From: Streptomyces violens
GTDB lineage: Bacteria > Actinomycetota > Actinomycetes > Streptomycetales > Streptomycetaceae
DNA length: 64,000 bases
NCBI RefSeq assembly: GCF_000717745.1
Contig: NZ_JOBH01000014.1
Location: 1-64,000 of the forward strand
Direction: 5' to 3'
Below the pieces are notes generated by a model. The model ran no database searches, had not been told where the DNA came from, and was given only the letters and a program-made list of their open reading frames with translations. The translations under genes and the position numbers were made by a program. Shown in pieces: positions 42,548 to 50,751 of this stretch; within the stretch, counting starts at the first letter, position 1, and every line of letters begins with the position of its first letter.

Positions 42548-44431
42548 CTACGCGGGCTTTCCGCCGTCGGCCTGTGCGTCGGGCACTTCTTCCATCAACA
42601 GGACGACGCCGCCGTTGTATCCGTCGAACGGCGAGCACGCCACCGTGCAGTGGATGGCCCGGCCGATGCGGTTCACGGCCGGGAGACCGACGGGGCCCGT
42701 GCGCCGGCCGCTTTCCAGGCAGTGGTGGATCATGCCCCGCAGCTCACCGGCGGGCAGCCCGAAGTCCAGCGAGAAGAACGGTTCTTCGACGACCTCGTCG
42801 GAGCGCAGCCCCCACAGCTCGGCGGCGCCGCGGTTCCAGCTCTTGACCCGGGTCTCCCGGTCCAGGACCACCACCCCGGCCGCGACGCTGGTCAGGACCG
42901 CTTCGAGGAACGCGCGGGCCTCGTCCAGCTCCTCGGTGCGGATGCGCATCTCCTCATTCATGGTCTCCAGTTCCTCGTTGCCCGACTGGAGTTCCTCGTT
43001 GGTGGTCTCCAGTTCCTCGTTGGTGGACTGGAGTTCCTCGTTGGTGGTCTCCAGCTCCTCGATGCTGGACTGGAGTTCCTCGTTCGTGGTCTCCAACTCC
43101 TCGTTGGTCGACTGCAGCTCTTCGTACGCGGTCTCCAGGTCCTCCCGCACCCGCTTCACCTCCGACCGGAGCTGCGTGGCCACGGTGACGTCGGTGAACG
43201 TGAGGCTCGTGGCGGTCGGCGTCCCGTTCGCGGACATCAGCGGCTGGATGAGGATGTCGAAGTACTGCAGCTCCTCGCCGGTCCGCCGCTCGGCGCCGTT
43301 GACCCGCAGGGTCCGCCGCTCGTGCACGGCCTGCTCGATCAGGGAGCGCAGCTCGACCGGGCGGTAGGAGATCTCCAGGTCCTGGAACGGGCGGCCGATG
43401 TCGCCCGCGGTGAGGGAGAACTGGGTACGCGCATGGTTGTTGATCATCACCACGGTGCCGTCGACGTCGACGGCGACCGACGGGGAGGGCACGGCGTCCA
43501 GGATCAGGTCGCGCAGCTGGCGGTTGCGGGCGAGGGAGTGCATCTCGTTGTGGCCGCCTGCACGGATCTTCACGGGGGCGGGGTTGTAGGGCGGGCCCGA
43601 CTCGCCCGGACGGCGCCGGAAGACCCGCTGACGCATGCTCATGACGTCGAACCGGTCGGCGTCGTTCAGCAGCATCTCCGCCTTCCCCAGGAAGAGGAAG
43701 CCGCCCGGACGCAGCGCGAAGTGGAAGCGGTCGATGATCTGGGTCTGCGCCTCGACGTTGAAGTACATCAGCGTGTTGCGGCAGATCAGCAGGTCCAGGC
43801 GGGAGATCGGGGCGTCACGGGTGATGTCGTGCCGACCGAAGATCACCCGGCGGCGCAGGTCGGCGCGGAAGCTGAACTGCGCGCCGTTCTGGTCGAAGTA
43901 CTTCTCCCGCAGCTCCGCCGGCAGCCCCTCCAGTGCCTTCGCCGTGTAGAGCCCGGAGCGCGCGTCGCGCAGCGCCTCCTCGTCGACGTCCGTGGCGTAG
44001 ATCTTGACGCGGTTCAGGCACTCCTCGATGCCGAGCGCCTCGGCGAACATGACCGCGAGGGAGTACGCCTCCTCGCCGCTGGAGCAGCCCGCGCTCCACA
44101 CCCGGATCTCTTCCTCGGGCTCCACCTGCGCGAGCAGTTCGGGCAGCACCTCGCGCTGGAGGAAGGCCCAGGCGTCGGGGTCGCGGAAGTAGGAGGTGAC
44201 GTTGATCAGGATGGTGTTGAAGAGCGCGCCGAACTCGTCCGCGCTGGTCTCCAGCAGGTCCCGGTAGTCGGCGTAGGACTCCACGTTCGCGTCCGTCATC
44301 CGCTTGCGGATGCGGCGGCCCAGGGAGGATCTCTTGTAGCCGGTGAAGTCGAAGCCCCGGGTGTCTCGGAGAAAGCCGAGCAGTGCCTCCAGCTCCTGAT
44401 CGGTCTCGGCTTCCCTTGCGTCACCCATCAT
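42548..44431 (-). CDS. CheR-type methyltransferase with PAS domains and a coiled-coil linker
   Basis: This is a 627-residue protein. Residues 12-70 are the CheR N-terminal helical domain. Residues 75-275 are the SAM methyltransferase (EIRVWSAGCSSGEEAYSLA motif I, LLICRNTLMYF). Residues about 305-418 form a PAS domain, 420-508 a coiled coil with a 14-residue period (EELQSTNEELETTN), and 510-620 a second PAS domain. Unlike many CheB-CheR fusions it ends without a histidine kinase. The start has two consecutive ATGs (44431, 44428); the first overlaps the cheB stop. Confidence 0.9.
   Translation of the reverse strand: MMGDAREAETDQELEALLGFLRDTRGFDFTGYKRSSLGRRIRKRMTDANVESYADYRDLLETSADEFGALFNTILINVTSYFRDPDAWAFLQREVLPELLAQVEPEEEIRVWSAGCSSGEEAYSLAVMFAEALGIEECLNRVKIYATDVDEEALRDARSGLYTAKALEGLPAELREKYFDQNGAQFSFRADLRRRVIFGRHDITRDAPISRLDLLICRNTLMYFNVEAQTQIIDRFHFALRPGGFLFLGKAEMLLNDADRFDVMSMRQRVFRRRPGESGPPYNPAPVKIRAGGHNEMHSLARNRQLRDLILDAVPSPSVAVDVDGTVVMINNHARTQFSLTAGDIGRPFQDLEISYRPVELRSLIEQAVHERRTLRVNGAERRTGEELQYFDILIQPLMSANGTPTATSLTFTDVTVATQLRSEVKRVREDLETAYEELQSTNEELETTNEELQSSIEELETTNEELQSTNEELETTNEELQSGNEELETMNEEMRIRTEELDEARAFLEAVLTSVAAGVVVLDRETRVKSWNRGAAELWGLRSDEVVEEPFFSLDFGLPAGELRGMIHHCLESGRRTGPVGLPAVNRIGRAIHCTVACSPFDGYNGGVVLLMEEVPDAQADGGKPA
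42940..43130 (-). repeat. tandem coiled-coil coding repeat
   Basis: The coiled-coil segment of the CheR-PAS protein is encoded by imperfect repeats of GTTGGTGGTCTCCAGTTCCT-like units (read on the plus strand), alternating between the LETTNEE and LQSTNEE versions. The overall period is 42 bp (14 residues). Confidence 0.75.
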
Positions 44432-45048
44432 TGCCTCTTGGTCTCGACCAGGCCACGGATCACCGTGGCGATTTCGTTCAGGGGCAGCACGAAGTCCACG
44501 GCCCCTGTCTCCACGGCCGCCTCCGGCATGCCCCGGAATTCTGCCGTGCGGGGATCTTCGGCGATCACGGTGCCACCCCGCGACTTCACCGCGTCGACGC
44601 CCATCGCGCCGTCGTAGCCGGAGCCGGTCAGGACGCAGGCGATGGCGCGCGGACCGTAGGCGCCCGCGAGGGATTCGAAGAGGAGGTCGGCCGAGGGGCG
44701 CACGAAGTGCACCAGCTCGCTGCTGGAGAGCGCCAGGACGCCGTCGGCGCCGATGAGGAGGTGGTGGTTGGGCGGGGCGATGTACACGACACCGGGAAGG
44801 GCCTGCTCGCCGTCCTCCGCCAGCTTGGTCCTGAGCGGGGTGCGCCGGCCGAGGACGTCGGCGATGACGGTGCCGTGGCGGGGGTCGAGGTGCTGCACGA
44901 TGAGGAGCGGGACGGGAAGCCCGGTCCCCAGCGCTTCCAGGAGCACACTCAGTCCGTGGATGCCGCCGGCCGAGGAGGCGACCGCCACAATGGCGAAATT
45001 GTCCGGCGTGGACTGGTCATGGTCCGGTGTGGGCCCGTGTGCCTTCAC
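44428..45048 (-). CDS. CheB-type protein-glutamate methylesterase without receiver domain
   Basis: This 206-residue protein is a CheB methylesterase domain alone. The catalytic triad is Ser in AVASSAGGI, His in IVQHLDPRHGTV and Asp in LTGSGYDGAMGVDAVK. The N-terminal phosphoacceptor domain of chemotactic CheB is absent. GTG 45048 is chosen because upstream translation is Pro-rich and unlike the family, but its Shine-Dalgarno is poor. It is coupled to the CheR-type gene by ATGA. As Streptomyces is non-motile, the pair must modify something other than chemoreceptors. Confidence 0.87.
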   Translation of the reverse strand: MKAHGPTPDHDQSTPDNFAIVAVASSAGGIHGLSVLLEALGTGLPVPLLIVQHLDPRHGTVIADVLGRRTPLRTKLAEDGEQALPGVVYIAPPNHHLLIGADGVLALSSSELVHFVRPSADLLFESLAGAYGPRAIACVLTGSGYDGAMGVDAVKSRGGTVIAEDPRTAEFRGMPEAAVETGAVDFVLPLNEIATVIRGLVETKRQ

Positions 45049-45167
45049 ACCTTCGAGCCTAGTCTCCTGCGCCCGCGGGAAGGGGACAGCGGCGGGGACA
45101 CGTGCCGGTGCCGCGGGGAGTACTGGTTCGGCTACGCCGTCCGGCGGTTTCGGCCCTCCGCCGCTCG

Positions 45168-45605
45168 TCAGGGCCACACCAGGCAGTACGCCTGATGTCC
45201 GGCCTCGTGCAGACGGTGGCTGAAGTCCTGCCATTCATGGAGGAGGCGGTAGACGGCGAAGGCGTCGCGTGGGCCGCCGCGGTCGGGGACGGTGGACCAG
45301 ATGAAGGCGGCGGCGCCCACCGACTCCTCGCCGACGCCGCGCAGCGGGTCGACGACCGTCATCGGGAGCTTGACCACGGCGTAGTCGGGGTGCAGGACGA
45401 CCAGTTCCAGCGGAGGGACCTTGGACAGCGGTATGCCTTCTATGCCGGTCAGCACCATCGCCGCCATGGTCTCCGGCTTGATCTTCGTGAACATCCCGCC
45501 CATGCCGAGCTCGTCACCGCCCAGCTCTTCGGGGCGCATCGAGATCGGTACCCGGGCCGCGGTGGCGCCGTCGGGAGCGCCGAAGTATTTGTACGTCACC
45601 CCCAT
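45168..45605 (-). CDS. conserved hypothetical protein
   Basis: This 145-residue soluble protein ([81 protein letters not shown]) belongs to no family I can name. It looks alpha/beta, with a His-rich C-terminal helix. The ATG at 45605 is chosen because residues before it are Arg/Gly-rich and unlike a protein. It is divergent from hemL. Confidence 0.6.
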   Translation of the reverse strand: MGVTYKYFGAPDGATAARVPISMRPEELGGDELGMGGMFTKIKPETMAAMVLTGIEGIPLSKVPPLELVVLHPDYAVVKLPMTVVDPLRGVGEESVGAAAFIWSTVPDRGGPRDAFAVYRLLHEWQDFSHRLHEAGHQAYCLVWP

Positions 45606-45904
45606 GCGCCCGCCTCTGCTGCTGGTCCCGCTGTTGTTCTCCGGGCCGACGTGCCCGGCGCCGCTCTGCTCCGCACGGTCCTGCTCGCCGCTGTACTCCG
45701 CTCGGCGGTGGCGTCCGCGCCGGGCGCGCTCCGGGCCCCGGTCATCGGTCCCTTCGCCCAGTTCGCCACCGCGATGCATATCTCCACCCGACCACTCGCA
45801 GCCTCAGCCGCGCAACCCGATCATCGTCTCAGAGACCTCCCCCGTCACCGGCGTGTGAAACGCCCGGCCGCGCGCCCCCGTGCGCCTCTGAGACCATTGC
45901 TTGC
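45606..45904 (+). other. intergenic region upstream of hemL
   Basis: This 299-base divergent region has no gene. GACCAT (45892-45897) ends 7 bases before the hemL GTG and could be the -10 of a leaderless promoter; no Shine-Dalgarno is visible. Confidence 0.4.
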
Positions 45905-47212
45905 GTGACTCACTCGTACGATGCCCCAGTTTCGCAGACGCTCTTCGACCGCGCGGCCGTCGTGACGCCCGGCGGCGTGAACTCTCCCGTGCGCGCGTTC
46001 CGCGCCGTGGGCGGTACGCCCCGGTTCATGGTGTCCGGTACCGGTCCGTACCTCACCGATGCCGACGGTCGTGAGTACGTCGACCTCGTGTGCTCGTGGG
46101 GACCGATGATCCTCGGCCACTCGCACCCGCAGGTCCTCGCGGCCGTGCAGGACGCCGTCGCGCGCGGCCTGTCCTTCGGCACGCCGGGCGCCGGCGAGGT
46201 CGAGCTCGCCGAGGAGATCGTGGGCCGGATCGAGCCGGTCGAGCAGGTCCGGCTGGTCTCCTCCGGCACCGAGGCGACCATGTCGGCGATCCGGCTGGCC
46301 CGCGGCTTCACCGGCCGCCCCAAGGTGATCAAGTTCGCCGGCTGCTACCACGGGCACGTGGACGCCCTGCTGGCCGCGGCCGGTTCGGGCGTGGCGACCT
46401 TCGGGCTGCCCGACACGCCGGGCGTCACCGGCGCGCAGGCCGGCGACACGATCGTGCTGCCGTACAACGACATCGAGGCCGTGCGCGCCGCGTTCGCCGC
46501 GCACGAGGGCCAGATCGCCTGTGTGATCACCGAGGCGTCGCCCGGCAACATGGGCGTGGTCCCGCCGCTCCCGGGCTTCAACCAGGGGCTGAAGGACCTG
46601 TGCTCCGCGAACGGCGCGCTGTACATCTCCGACGAGGTCATGACCGGCTTCCGGGTGAGCAAGGCCGGCTGGTACGGCATCGACGGGGTGCGTCCCGACC
46701 TGATGACCTTCGGCAAGGTCATGGGCGGCGGCTTCCCGGCCGCGGCGTTCGGCGGCCGCGCCGACGTCATGGCCCACCTCGCCCCGGCCGGCCCCGTCTA
46801 CCAGGCGGGCACCCTCTCCGGTAACCCGATCGCCACCGCCGCCGGCGTCACGCAGCTGCGGCTGCTGGACGACGCCGCGTACGAGCAGGTCGACGCGGTC
46901 TCCGCGGAGCTGCGCGGGCTGGTCTCCGAGGCGCTGACCAAGGAGGGCGTGGCGCACCGCGTGCAGGTCGCGGGCAACATGTTCTCGGTCTTCTTCTCCG
47001 ACCAGGACGTCACCGACTACGAGAAGGCCAAGGCGCAGGAGTCCTTCCGCTTCACGCCCTTCTTCCACTCGATGCTCTCCCAGGGCGTCTACCTCCCGCC
47101 GTCCGCCTTCGAGTCCTGGTTCGTCTCCACCGCGCACGACACGCAGGCGATCGAGCGGATCGCGGCCGCGCTGCCGGCCGCCGCCCGGGCCGCCGCCGAG
47201 GCCACCGCATGA
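45905..47212 (+). CDS. hemL: glutamate-1-semialdehyde 2,1-aminomutase
   Basis: This is a 435-residue PLP enzyme of aminotransferase class III that converts glutamate-1-semialdehyde to 5-aminolevulinate, the second step of the C5 pathway begun by HemA in this window. [13 protein letters not shown] and [10 protein letters not shown] bind the cofactor phosphate, [11 protein letters not shown] supplies the ring-contacting Asp, and Lys in [19 protein letters not shown] forms the Schiff base. GTG start at 45905. The stop overlaps the next gene by ATGA. Confidence 0.97.
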   Translation: MTHSYDAPVSQTLFDRAAVVTPGGVNSPVRAFRAVGGTPRFMVSGTGPYLTDADGREYVDLVCSWGPMILGHSHPQVLAAVQDAVARGLSFGTPGAGEVELAEEIVGRIEPVEQVRLVSSGTEATMSAIRLARGFTGRPKVIKFAGCYHGHVDALLAAAGSGVATFGLPDTPGVTGAQAGDTIVLPYNDIEAVRAAFAAHEGQIACVITEASPGNMGVVPPLPGFNQGLKDLCSANGALYISDEVMTGFRVSKAGWYGIDGVRPDLMTFGKVMGGGFPAAAFGGRADVMAHLAPAGPVYQAGTLSGNPIATAAGVTQLRLLDDAAYEQVDAVSAELRGLVSEALTKEGVAHRVQVAGNMFSVFFSDQDVTDYEKAKAQESFRFTPFFHSMLSQGVYLPPSAFESWFVSTAHDTQAIERIAAALPAAARAAAEATA

Positions 47213-47934
47213 GCAGCACGAACGGCGGCAGCGGCGGCAGCGTGGATGACATCACCGTCGTCCACCTGATGCGCCACGGCGAGGTGCACAACCCCGACGG
47301 CATCCTCTACGGGCGCCGCCCCGGGTACCACCTCTCCGAGCTCGGCCGGCAGATGGCCGACCGGGTCGCCGAGCACCTCGCCGACCGCGACATCATGCAT
47401 GTCGTCGCCTCCCCGCTGGAGCGGGCGCAGGAGACGGCCACGCCGATCGGCAAGGCGCACGGGCTGGACGTCGCGACCGACGGGCGGCTGATCGAGGCCG
47501 GCAACATCTTCGAGGGCAAGACCTTCGGCGTCGGCGACGGCGCGCTCAAGCGGCCGGGGAACTGGAAGTACCTCACCAACCCCTTCCGGCCGTCCTGGGG
47601 CGAGCCGTACATCGAGCAGGTCGTCCGGATGATGGCGGCGCTCGGCGCGGCCCGGGACGCGGCACGCGGCCACGAGGCCGTCGCGGTCAGCCACCAGCTG
47701 CCGATCTGGATCGTGCGCAGCTTCGCCGAGCGGCGGCGGCTGTGGCACGACCCGCGCAGGCGGCAGTGCACGCTCGCCTCGCTGACGTCCTTCACCTTCC
47801 ACGGCGACCGGATCGTGTCGGTCGGCTACAGCGAGCCCGCGCTCGACCTGGTCCCCGAGCACCTGCGGGCCGGGGCCCAGCCCCGGTTCGGCAAGGGCTC
47901 CCTGAAGGGCCAGCCGAAGGCGGCCGGCGCCTGA
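47209..47934 (+). CDS. histidine phosphatase family protein (phosphoglycerate mutase-like)
   Basis: This 241-residue protein has the catalytic LMRHGEV (His20, Arg19-type RHG motif), the second motif [10 protein letters not shown] and the C-terminal HQLPIW His. The fold is the two-histidine phosphatase superfamily; the substrate is unknown. Coupling to hemL by ATGA is conserved in streptomycetes as far as I recall, but a direct role in tetrapyrrole synthesis is unproven. The C-terminal tail is Gly/Lys/Ala-rich. Confidence 0.9.
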   Translation: MSSTNGGSGGSVDDITVVHLMRHGEVHNPDGILYGRRPGYHLSELGRQMADRVAEHLADRDIMHVVASPLERAQETATPIGKAHGLDVATDGRLIEAGNIFEGKTFGVGDGALKRPGNWKYLTNPFRPSWGEPYIEQVVRMMAALGAARDAARGHEAVAVSHQLPIWIVRSFAERRRLWHDPRRRQCTLASLTSFTFHGDRIVSVGYSEPALDLVPEHLRAGAQPRFGKGSLKGQPKAAGA

Positions 47935-47942
47935 TTCCCCTG

Positions 47943-47984
47943 CGGCGGTACGTACGGACAGCGAGCTGCCCGTACGTACCGCCG
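47943..47984 (+). terminator. terminator of the hemL unit
   Basis: A perfect 15-bp inverted repeat (47943-47957 with 47970-47984) with a 12-base loop starts 8 bases after the phosphatase stop. Confidence 0.8.
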
Positions 47985-48085
47985 TAGATATATGCGCTCG
48001 CGCCGGAACCTCGGCACCTGTCCCGCCCTCTTACCCCATGTCCGTATATACGGGCTTTGGTGCGACAAGGGTGAACGGGAACGGT

Positions 48086-49297
48086 ATGAGCGCGATCAGT
48101 CGGCGGAACCTGCTGGGCATCGGAGCGGGGGCGGCCGCCGCGCTGGGACTCGCGGGCTGCGGCACCGCACGGCCCGGCGACGCCGCCGGGAAGCCCACCG
48201 TCCAGGCCCGCCCGAAGCCGATCGGCGACGGCTCCACCGCCGAGACCGGCCCGCAGCCCCACCAGCCTCCCAAGCCCGAGCCGCTGGCGCCGGGGCAGAC
48301 GCCGCCGCAGTTCGTGATCTTCTCCTGGGACGGTGCGGGCGAGGTCGGCAACGGCCTCTTCCCCCGCTTCCGCCGCCTCGCCAAGGATCACGGCGCGTCG
48401 ATGACGTTCTTCCTCTCCGGGCTGTACTGCCTGCCGGAGTCCAAGAAGCACCTCTACCGCCCGCCGAACAACCCGGTCGGCGCCTCCGACATCGGCTACC
48501 TCACCGACGCGCACATCAAGGAGACGCTGCGGAACATCCGCGCGGCCTGGCTCGAAGGGCACGAGATAGGCACCCACTTCAACGGCCACTTCTGCGCCGG
48601 CTCCGGCTCGGTCGCCCACTGGACCCCCGCGCAGTGGCGCTCCGAGATCGACCAGGCCACCGACTTCGTCACGAAGTGGCGGACGCACACCGGCTTCACC
48701 GACGTCGAGCCGCTGCCCTTCGACTACCAGAAGGAACTCGTCGGCGGCCGCACCCCCTGCCTGCTCGGCCAGGACAATCTGCTGCCCACCGCCCGTGAGC
48801 TGGGCTGGCGCTACGACGCCAGCTCGCCCGGCGGCCGCCAGACCTGGCCCACGAAGAAGTACGGCATCTGGGACTTCCCGCTCCAGCAGATCCCGTTCCC
48901 GGGCCACTCCTTCGAGGTCCTCTCGATGGACTACAACATGCTCGCCAACCAGTCCCGGAACTCCACCCGGGCCCCGAAGGCGAACTACCCGGGCTGGCGC
49001 CGGCAGGCCGCGGACGCGTACATCTCCGGATTCCAGCGCGCGTACGAGACGAACCGGGCCCCCTTCTTCATCGGCAACCACTTCGAGGAGTGGAACGGCG
49101 GGATCTACATGGACGCCGTCGAGGAGGCGCTGAAGCACATCGCGCACGAGAAGCACCGGGACGTGCGGCTGGTGTCCTTCAAGCAGTTCACCGACTGGCT
49201 GGCCGTCCAGGACCCGAAGGTGCTGGCCAGGCTGCAGCGGCTGGACGTCGGCGAGCAGCCGAAGGGCGGCTGGCGGCGGTACCTCGCGGCGGACTGA
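48086..49297 (+). CDS. polysaccharide deacetylase-like Tat lipoprotein
   Basis: This 403-residue protein has a twin-arginine lipoprotein signal (ISRRNLLGIGAGAAAALGLAGC, Cys at about 25), a Pro-rich linker, and a NodB/polysaccharide-deacetylase-like domain. FVIFSWDGAG resembles the TFDDG motif with the second Asp replaced by Gly. EIGTHFNGHF supplies the His metal motif. With the catalytic base altered it may be a binding or atypical esterase domain. ATG 48086 and GTG 48071 are both possible; the former fits the signal peptide. Confidence 0.82.
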   Translation: MSAISRRNLLGIGAGAAAALGLAGCGTARPGDAAGKPTVQARPKPIGDGSTAETGPQPHQPPKPEPLAPGQTPPQFVIFSWDGAGEVGNGLFPRFRRLAKDHGASMTFFLSGLYCLPESKKHLYRPPNNPVGASDIGYLTDAHIKETLRNIRAAWLEGHEIGTHFNGHFCAGSGSVAHWTPAQWRSEIDQATDFVTKWRTHTGFTDVEPLPFDYQKELVGGRTPCLLGQDNLLPTARELGWRYDASSPGGRQTWPTKKYGIWDFPLQQIPFPGHSFEVLSMDYNMLANQSRNSTRAPKANYPGWRRQAADAYISGFQRAYETNRAPFFIGNHFEEWNGGIYMDAVEEALKHIAHEKHRDVRLVSFKQFTDWLAVQDPKVLARLQRLDVGEQPKGGWRRYLAAD

Positions 49298-49330
49298 ACC
49301 GCGCGACGAGGGGGGTGCGGAAGATCCGTA

Positions 49331-49972
49331 ATGGGCCCATGCGAAACTTTTCACATGAGTGCCTGCCGCGTCCCCCGCCGCCGCGTCACCCGTCGCCGTA
49401 CGCTCCTGCCGGCCGCCGGAGCCGCGGTCGCCGCCGTGCTGCTGAGCGCCTGCGGGTCGGGCGGTACGTCAGGCGGCTCGGAGCAGACGAAGTTCGTGCA
49501 GGGCAAGGACGGCGTGGACACCGTGAAGCCGGCCGACCGGCAGCCGGTGCCCGACATCTCGGGCGAATCCACCAAGGGCAAGCACCTCGACATCGCCGAC
49601 TACAAGGGCAAGGTCGTCGTCCTCAACATCTGGGGCTCCTGGTGCGCGCCCTGCATCGCCGAGGCCCCGAACTTCGCCAAGGTCGCGAACGAGACCAAGG
49701 ACGAGGGCGTGCAGTTCCTCGGGATCAACACCCGGGACTCCAAGAAGACCCAGGCAGTCAGCTTCGAGGAGCAGCACAAGGTCCCGTACCCGAGCCTGTA
49801 CGACCCGATGGGCAAGCAGATGCTGCGCTTCCCCAAGGGCAGCCTGAACCCGCAGGCGATCCCCACCACCATCGCGATCGACCGCAAGGGCCGGATCGCG
49901 GCGCGTGCCCTCACCCCGCTCAGCGAGAACGAGCTGCGCAAGATGATCGACCCGCTGATCGCGGAGAAGTGA
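49331..49972 (+). CDS. resA: thiol-disulfide oxidoreductase ResA/TlpA-like lipoprotein
   Basis: This 213-residue, membrane-anchored thioredoxin-fold protein has the signal ending LLSAC (lipobox), the redox site WGSWCAPCIAEAP and cis-Pro in AIPTTIAID. In system II it reduces apocytochrome c haem-site cysteines outside the membrane, receiving electrons from CcdA, encoded 5 bases on. ATG 49331 has GGAAG upstream; ATG 49355 would give a shorter signal but has no Shine-Dalgarno. Confidence 0.93.
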   Translation: MGPCETFHMSACRVPRRRVTRRRTLLPAAGAAVAAVLLSACGSGGTSGGSEQTKFVQGKDGVDTVKPADRQPVPDISGESTKGKHLDIADYKGKVVVLNIWGSWCAPCIAEAPNFAKVANETKDEGVQFLGINTRDSKKTQAVSFEEQHKVPYPSLYDPMGKQMLRFPKGSLNPQAIPTTIAIDRKGRIAARALTPLSENELRKMIDPLIAEK

Positions 49973-49976
49973 TCCC

Positions 49977-50747
49977 GTGATCGCGCTCGCCGCCGCAAGT
50001 ACAGCGCCGAACCAGACCGTGCTCACCGGCGCCCTGCTGGTCGCCCTGCCGGTCGCCCTCCTCGGCGGCCTGGTGTCCTTCTTCTCGCCGTGCGTACTGC
50101 CGCTCGTACCGGGCTACATGTCGTACGTGACCGGCGTCACCGGCACCGACCTCGGAGAGGCCAAGCGCGGCCGGATGCTCGGCGGCGCCGCCCTCTTCGT
50201 CCTCGGCTTCACGGTCGTCTTCGTCTCCGGCGGCGCCCTCTTCGGGTACTTCGGGCAGACGCTGCAGGACTACAAGGACGTCATCTCCCGGGTGCTCGGC
50301 GCCCTGACCATCCTGCTCGGCCTCACCTTCATGGGTGTGCTGGGCCGCTTCGGGCAGCGCGAGTTCCGGATGCTGCACAAGCGGCCCGCGATGGGGCTGG
50401 TGGGCGCGCCCGTGCTCGGCGTGCTCTTCGGCGTCGGCTGGACGCCGTGCCTGGGCCCCACCCTGACCGCCGTGAACGCCCTGTCGTTCAACGAGGCGAG
50501 CGCGGGCCGCGGCGCGCTGCTGACCATCGCGTACTGCATCGGCCTCGGCCTGCCCTTCATCCTGGTCGCGCTGGCCTTCCGCAAGGCGCTCGGCGCGTTC
50601 GGCTGGGTCAAGCGCCACTATGTCTGGGTGATGCGGACCGGTGGCGGGCTGCTCGTGGTGATCGGCGTCCTGCTCGTCACAGGAATCTGGGACAGCATGA
50701 TGTCCGAGCTGCAGAGCTGGACGACCGGCTTCACCGTTGGGATCTGA
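49977..50747 (+). CDS. ccdA: cytochrome c biogenesis protein CcdA (DsbD-like)
   Basis: This is a 256-residue protein with six membrane helices, carrying reductant across the membrane. The conserved redox cysteines are in SFFSPCVLPLVPGYMSYV and GVGWTPCLGPTL. GTG start at 49977. It lies between resA and resB in the standard system II order. Confidence 0.95.
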   Translation: MIALAAASTAPNQTVLTGALLVALPVALLGGLVSFFSPCVLPLVPGYMSYVTGVTGTDLGEAKRGRMLGGAALFVLGFTVVFVSGGALFGYFGQTLQDYKDVISRVLGALTILLGLTFMGVLGRFGQREFRMLHKRPAMGLVGAPVLGVLFGVGWTPCLGPTLTAVNALSFNEASAGRGALLTIAYCIGLGLPFILVALAFRKALGAFGWVKRHYVWVMRTGGGLLVVIGVLLVTGIWDSMMSELQSWTTGFTVGI

Positions 50748-50751
50748 ATTG

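Noticed and set aside
48042..48053. CCGTATATACGG, a perfect 12-bp palindrome upstream of the deacetylase-like gene
   Set aside because: A single short palindrome without a second copy or a nearby regulator gene; it may be part of a promoter but cannot be assigned.
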